Below, piece after piece: positions 5,128 to 5,670 of a stretch of DNA of 5,670 nt (positions are counted from its first letter, which is position 1; every line of letters starts with the position of its first letter). The position numbers and the translations under genes were made by a program. Below the pieces are notes generated by a model. It was not told the DNA's origin. It searched no databases and saw nothing but the letters and a program-made list of their open reading frames with translations. This stretch comes from Calditrichia bacterium (GTDB lineage Bacteria > Calditrichota > Calditrichia > RBG-13-44-9): NCBI GenBank assembly GCA_026991005.1, contig JALXCH010000330.1:1-5670 (forward strand), given 5' to 3'.

Positions 5128-5670
5128 TTACAGATAAATCAGTCCGAGGTCTTTAAAGTGTTGATAATAACTCACACCTTTAGGAGGACGATAACGTCTC
5201 TGGCTTCGTCGGTTAAGGTGTTTGATTAAGCGCAATCGAATAAAATGGTTCATTTGTCGAAAACTCTTGCGTGGATAACCATAGTTGTAATAATTACGCC
5301 AGCCCTTTAAATGTCGATTGAGCTCACGTATTAAGGCTGGTATGGGTTTAAAACACATCCGGGAACTGGTCATCTCTTTTAATCTGTCCTTCTCTCGTTG
5401 TATCGATTTAGCTGAAGGAAAGATGTTTAGATACCGTCCACCACGACCAAATAAATCTCGCTCATACCGAAAACTAAAACCAAGAAAATCAAGCTTGGCT
5501 CCTTTTTCGTTTAAATGCACGATCTTGGTCTTTTCGTGATTGATGCGCAAATCCAGCCAGCCTTCTATGGTGGACTCTATCCACTCTTGCAGGCGAGACC
5601 CCTGATATCTGGCCAGGATGACAAAATCATCAGCATAGCGTACCAGTTTAGCCTTTGCCCAGTGAGCAGG
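5128..5670 (-). CDS. ltrA: Group II intron reverse transcriptase/maturase, C-terminal part
   Basis: The frame is open from the right edge to TAA (5128-5130) and gives 180 residues; the N-terminal part lies outside the window. It begins PAHWAKAKLVRYADDFVIL, so the catalytic YADD of the palm domain is at fragment residues 12-15. The RT thumb/maturase domain X follows, with LDFLGFSF (60-67), the FPSAKSI segment (84-90) and LKGWRNYY (121-128). The protein ends RRYRPPKGVSYYQHFKDLGLIYL-like in a basic tail with no HNH endonuclease domain. The protein would splice its own intron RNA and copy it into DNA targets. Without an endonuclease domain, insertion would need another primer source, as known for endonuclease-lacking introns. 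No frameshift or stop is seen, so the visible part looks functional. Domain V directly downstream confirms an intron-encoded protein rather than a defence-type or retron reverse transcriptase. Confidence 0.93.
   Translation of the reverse strand, partial: PAHWAKAKLVRYADDFVILARYQGSRLQEWIESTIEGWLDLRINHEKTKIVHLNEKGAKLDFLGFSFRYERDLFGRGGRYLNIFPSAKSIQREKDRLKEMTSSRMCFKPIPALIRELNRHLKGWRNYYNYGYPRKSFRQMNHFIRLRLIKHLNRRSQRRYRPPKGVSYYQHFKDLGLIYL

Larger units (their letters stand above)
4986..5670 (-). mobile_element. Group II intron, 3' part
   Basis: Read on the - strand, the element consists of the maturase gene (running off the right edge of the window), a 52-base linker, a domain V hairpin, a domain VI hairpin and a TCTACTCTAC tail. 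The 5' part, including domains I-III and the 5' splice site, lies outside the window. The 3' splice site is not certain; I place it within the CTACTCTACT segment near 4985-4993, with an error of about eight bases. The 3' exon is the repeat-rich intergenic DNA, so the insertion does not visibly disrupt a gene on this side. Confidence 0.8.

Noticed and set aside
5128..5670. Defence-associated or retron reverse transcriptase
   Set aside because: The maturase domain X (FLGF, GWRNYY) and a domain V hairpin 52 bases downstream show a group II intron protein.

Overview
The window looks like a chromosomal segment of a Gram-negative bacterium, most likely from the FCB superphylum (Bacteroidota, Calditrichota, KSB1 or Ignavibacteria-like). 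This is inferred from three things: an outer-membrane protein of the DUF3943 type, a second small beta-barrel protein, and an IS200-like transposase tail ending in the residues DERYIWD. Clear Shine-Dalgarno sequences before the first two genes argue mildly against a typical Bacteroides-like host. No species can be named from the sequence alone.

Left part (1-979). The window opens inside the C-terminal end of a Y1 (HUH) single-strand transposase of the IS200 / REP-associated type. The catalytic tyrosine is visible. About 840 bases without a gene follow, packed with short palindromes of three recurring families (called A, B and C here). They are arranged as a composite B-A-B-C-A-B module that occurs twice (about 183-417 and 622-863), with C, D and B hairpins between the copies. 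This is the most structured non-coding part of the window and is probably a REP/BIME-like array connected with the neighbouring transposase.

Centre (980-4580). Three genes on the + strand are closely spaced (39- and 19-base gaps) and probably form an operon: a DUF3943 outer-membrane protein with a GTG start and a strong ribosome binding site, a 210-residue eight-strand-type beta-barrel protein, and a predicted lipoprotein of the endonuclease/exonuclease/phosphatase (EEP) fold with a complete set of catalytic motifs. All three appear to be exported, so an envelope-related role is likely, but no pathway can be assigned. A DUF429 predicted nuclease runs convergently on the - strand, and its stop codon directly abuts that of the EEP gene.

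Right part (4581-5670). An intergenic stretch carries low-complexity tandem repeats: eleven copies of a 7-base unit, then five of an 8-base unit. It leads into the 3' end of a group II intron on the - strand. The intron shows domain VI and domain V hairpins and the C-terminal 180 codons of its reverse transcriptase/maturase, with the YADD motif. The maturase frame runs unbroken off the right edge.

No defence locus, CRISPR array, tRNA or rRNA was seen. The novelty here is in the repeat architecture and the mobile elements rather than in a new multi-gene system.
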